From: Burkholderiales bacterium
Lineage (GTDB): Bacteria > Pseudomonadota > Gammaproteobacteria > Burkholderiales > Casimicrobiaceae
Assembly: GCA_031283405.1 (NCBI GenBank)
Contig: JAITBX010000084.1
Location: forward strand, 1 to 16,873
Length of the DNA: 16,873 bases
Reading direction: 5' to 3'
Shown: piece after piece, positions 14,905 to 16,873 of the stretch
How positions within the stretch are numbered: the first letter of the stretch is position 1
How the letters are laid out: each line of letters opens with the position of its first letter
Position numbers and translations under genes: made by a program
Notes under the pieces: generated by a model
What the model was told of the DNA's origin: nothing
Databases searched by the model: none
The model's input: only the letters and a program-made list of their open reading frames with translations

Positions 14905-15213
14905 TTACTTCTTCGCGTCGGTTTTCTTCACCGGAACGGGCTTTGCCATAGGCGTGGCGCTGGCCGCCGGAGCGGCTTGGGCGTTCGCGGGCTGAGCGGA
15001 AGCATCGGATTGCTTGCCGGCGGGCGTTGCTTCGGACGTTTGCGGCGTTTGCGGAGTTTGTGCGGGCTGAGCAGCTTTGACGGGCTGCCGCGCGGGCGCG
15101 TCGGCGCCGGCGGCAGAGGCCGCCGAAACGGCAAACAGCAAGGCGCAGGAAGCCGCGCCCAAAAGCGTCGCCAGACGACGAAGGTTCGTTGAATTCATAA
15201 GTGAGTACTTCAT
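14905..15213 (-). CDS. Small secreted Ala/Pro-rich protein
   Basis: Encodes 102 aa, of no family I recognise. The start ATG 15213 is chosen because AAAGGAG lies 8 nt before it; the frame is open further upstream to 15309 but without support. A positively charged start and hydrophobic core (LRRLATLLGAASCALLFAVSAASA) make a convincing signal peptide with likely cleavage near residue 34. The mature part (about 68 aa) is low complexity, rich in Ala, Pro, Gln and Thr with PQTPQT repeats, and ends in a Lys-rich tail (VPVKKTDAKK). It would be exported and unstructured, perhaps a periplasmic or wall-spanning linker. It could also be a rapidly evolving orphan. Confidence 0.7.
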   Translation of the reverse strand: MKYSLMNSTNLRRLATLLGAASCALLFAVSAASAAGADAPARQPVKAAQPAQTPQTPQTSEATPAGKQSDASAQPANAQAAPAASATPMAKPVPVKKTDAKK

Positions 15214-15427
15214 GATGCGCTCCTTTCGTTTCAAAAATTGCCGCGCTGAAGGCGCTTTCTTCAAGCGGCGGGAGGGAGAGGGTAAAACTTGCCGAACAAA
15301 AAAGTACAAATGGGTGAAGCGTAAAAACTCTACTCTTTTACCAATGCTCGCGCAAGGGTGAGCGGAAGGGCGGAGAGGCGCATTCTGCGGTTACAATGTC
15401 ACAATTTCGTACTAAATTTCGACTCCC

Positions 15428-16408
15428 GTGGAAATCGACTTTCTCAAACAAGCCATAGGCGGCGACATGGCGGCGGTGGATCGCGTGCTGCGCGCCGGCC
15501 TCGATTCGGATGTGGCGCTGGTGCGCAGTGTGGCCGATTACATCATCGGCAGCGGCGGCAAGCGGCTGCGTCCGGCGCTGCTCTTGCTCGTCGCCCGCGC
15601 CTGCGGTTATCGCGGCACGCATCACCACACGCTGGCGGCGGTGATCGAGATGATTCACACTTCGACGCTGCTGCACGACGATGTGGTGGACGAGTCGGCG
15701 CAACGGCGCGGCAAGCCCACCGCCAACGCCGAATTCGGCAACGCCGCCTCGGTGCTGGTCGGCGATTTCCTGTATTCGCGCTCGTTTCAGTTGATGGTGT
15801 CGGTTGACTCGATGCGGGTATTGCAAATTCTGGCCGACGCCACCAACGTCATCGCCGCCGGTGAAGTGCAGCAGTTGATGAATACCGGCGACGTGAATCT
15901 CGACGAGCAGGCTTACATTGAAGTGATTCAGCGCAAAACCGCGCGGCTTTTCGAGGCGGCGAGCCGGCTGGGCGCGTTGCTGGCGGGCGTCAGCGAGGCG
16001 CGCGAAACCGCGTTTGCCCGTTACGGCATGCACTTGGGGACAGCGTTTCAAATCATGGACGATTTGCTCGATTACACCGGCGACGCCGCCGCCATCGGCA
16101 AAAATTTGGGCGACGATCTGGCCGAGGGCAAGATGACGCTGCCGCTGATTCGCGCGATGGCGGTCGGCTCAAAGGACGAGCAAGCGGTAGTGCGACATGC
16201 AATTGAGCATGCCAATGACGGCGGCGGGCTGACGGATTTTTCGGCGTTGATTGAAGTTTTAAAGCGAACCGACGCGCTGGCCTACACCCAATCGCGCGCC
16301 CGCGACGAAGCCGCCAAGGCGGCTGCATGTCTGGATGCAGAGACCGCTTCGCCGGACAAGGAAACCCTGATACAATTATGCTCCTTTGCCGTCGGGCGGT
16401 CGTTCTGA
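15428..16408 (+). CDS. ispB: Polyprenyl (octaprenyl-type) diphosphate synthase
   Basis: Encodes 326 aa, a trans-isoprenyl diphosphate synthase that extends farnesyl diphosphate with isopentenyl diphosphate to make the ubiquinone side chain. Present are GGKRLRP (43-49), the first Asp-rich motif DDVVD (84-88) followed by QRRGKPTAN, the second Asp-rich motif DDLLD (211-215), KTARLFEAAS and the C-terminal LCSFAVGRSF. The start is GTG 15428: an in-frame TAA at 15413 blocks any upstream start, and the family N-terminus aligns from here. Chain length cannot be proven from sequence; octaprenyl is the usual product in beta- and gammaproteobacteria. tRNA-Pro follows 17 bp downstream on the same strand. 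The 214-bp gap upstream (15214-15427) shows only a possible TACAAT -10 box at 15392. Confidence 0.93.
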   Translation: MEIDFLKQAIGGDMAAVDRVLRAGLDSDVALVRSVADYIIGSGGKRLRPALLLLVARACGYRGTHHHTLAAVIEMIHTSTLLHDDVVDESAQRRGKPTANAEFGNAASVLVGDFLYSRSFQLMVSVDSMRVLQILADATNVIAAGEVQQLMNTGDVNLDEQAYIEVIQRKTARLFEAASRLGALLAGVSEARETAFARYGMHLGTAFQIMDDLLDYTGDAAAIGKNLGDDLAEGKMTLPLIRAMAVGSKDEQAVVRHAIEHANDGGGLTDFSALIEVLKRTDALAYTQSRARDEAAKAAACLDAETASPDKETLIQLCSFAVGRSF

Positions 16409-16425
16409 CGGTCGAACATCACATT

Positions 16426-16502
16426 CGGGGTGTAGCTTAGCCTGGTAGAGCGCTACGTTCGGGACGTAGAGGCCGGAGGTTCAAATCCTCTCACCCCGAC
16501 CA
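16426..16502 (+). tRNA. tRNA-Pro (anticodon CGG)
   Basis: A complete 77-nt cloverleaf with encoded CCA end. The acceptor arms are CGGGGTG (16426-16432) and CACCCCG (16492-16498), with discriminator A and CCA (16500-16502). The anticodon stem is CTACG/CGTAG and the loop TTCGGGA (16458-16464), with anticodon CGG at 16460-16462. The T arm contains GGTTCAAATCC. The C1-G72 pair and A73 are the usual proline identity features in bacteria. It reads the CCG codon. Confidence 0.97.
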
Positions 16503-16519
16503 GAAATTTTCTGGTTTTT
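16500..16519 (+). terminator. Weak terminator overlapping the tRNA CCA end
   Basis: CCAGAA (16500-16505) and TTCTGG (16509-16514) can pair over a 3-nt loop and are followed by TTTTT (16515-16519). The stem begins with the mature CCA, so the tRNA and its terminator share bases. The stem is short. Confidence 0.5.
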
Positions 16520-16560
16520 CTTCAACAAAATTTTTTTGAAATCCTGCTCATCAACGTAAG

Positions 16561-16598
16561 AATGGCGTAGGGGTCGCCGCCCTCGGCAACCCGCCATT
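16561..16598. repeat. GTAGGGG palindromic repeat, copy 5
   Basis: Outer arms AATGGCG (16561-16567) and CGCCATT (16592-16598) enclose GTAG and the stem GGGTCGCCG (16571-16579)/CGGCAACCC (16584-16592), with one mismatch and a 4-nt loop. It lies between the tRNA and the 3' end of the converging nucleotidyltransferase gene. Confidence 0.65.
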
Positions 16599-16643
16599 GT
16601 TTCGCGCCTTACCTTTGCGAGAAGCGAGGCAACGGTAATAACC

Positions 16644-16873
16644 TCAGCGCAAATAAACGCCGTGCTCCGCCGCCAGCGCCGCCAGGTCGGCCTCGGTGTC
16701 GATGTCCAGCGTGCAGCGCGGGTGCGTCACCGGCAGCGCTTGCACCTGCGCGGAATGGGCGCGCCGCCAGTCGCGCATCCCGGCGCCCGCTGGCTGCTCT
16801 ACCAGCCAGCGCCACGGCGCCTGGCCGAAGATCAGCGGGTGGCCGGGCTGCCCCTGATGCGTCGGCACAACCA
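16644..16873 (-). CDS. MobA/MocA-like nucleotidyltransferase, C-terminal end (partial)
   Basis: Only the last 75 or so residues are in the window; the gene continues past the right edge, so its start is unseen. The segment VVPTHQGQPGHPLIFG matches the conserved VPTxxGxxGHPV region of the NTP_transf_3 family. LDIDTEADLAAL near the end matches the family's closing DIDTPxDL motif. The best-known members (MocA/MobA) attach CTP or GTP to molybdopterin to form dinucleotide molybdenum cofactors used by xanthine-dehydrogenase-type enzymes. Which nucleotide is used cannot be judged from this fragment. It converges on the tRNA-Pro region. Confidence 0.82.
   Translation of the reverse strand, partial: VVPTHQGQPGHPLIFGQAPWRWLVEQPAGAGMRDWRRAHSAQVQALPVTHPRCTLDIDTEADLAALAAEHGVYLR

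Overview
The window looks like a chromosomal segment of a betaproteobacterium of moderately high GC. The evidence is the rpmH-rnpA-yidD-yidC-mnmE gene order, beta/gamma-type protein sequences (RnpA, YidC, MnmE, polyprenyl diphosphate synthase), and a surface protein ending in an IPTL-CTERM-like sorting tail, a type reported mostly from betaproteobacteria. No phage, transposase, CRISPR or plasmid gene is visible. The genus cannot be named from this sequence alone.

Region 1 (1-4889) is the classic cluster next to the replication origin. A consensus-like promoter drives rpmH (44 aa, L34), followed by rnpA (RNase P protein), yidD (overlapping rnpA by 4 nt) and yidC (membrane protein insertase). 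mnmE (tRNA U34 GTPase) would normally follow closely. Here it is separated by about 600 bp packed with hairpins and dispersed repeats, and has its own -10 box.

Region 2 (4890-7530) holds a family 2 glycosyltransferase with degenerate catalytic motifs, a two-domain rhodanese/3-mercaptopyruvate sulfurtransferase and a small DUF4870-type membrane protein. The last converges on a strong bidirectional terminator with the next gene on the opposite strand.

Region 3 (7617-12135, minus strand) holds a YIP1-family membrane protein gene interrupted by an in-frame TGA, a KefB-type cation:proton antiporter with an extra C-terminal membrane region, and a large OmpA-family outer membrane protein. The OmpA protein carries a C-terminal cadherin/Big_9-like domain and a Cys where the peptidoglycan-binding Asp is expected.

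Region 4 (12136-14850) is a divergent intergenic region containing a perfect 10-bp inverted repeat. It is followed by a 730-aa secreted protein with DUF11-like repeats and an IPTL-like C-terminal anchor. The OmpA/Big_9 protein and this protein form a divergent cell-surface pair.

Region 5 (14905-16873) has a small secreted Ala/Pro-rich protein, a polyprenyl (octaprenyl-type) diphosphate synthase, tRNA-Pro(CGG), and the C-terminal end of a MobA/MocA-like nucleotidyltransferase cut by the window edge.

At least three families of short palindromic repeats decorate the intergenic gaps. I see no convincing new multi-gene system. The items most worth a second look are the interrupted YIP1 gene, the OmpA-Big_9 fusion with its substituted ligand residue, the divergent surface-protein locus and the repeat island that splits yidC from mnmE.
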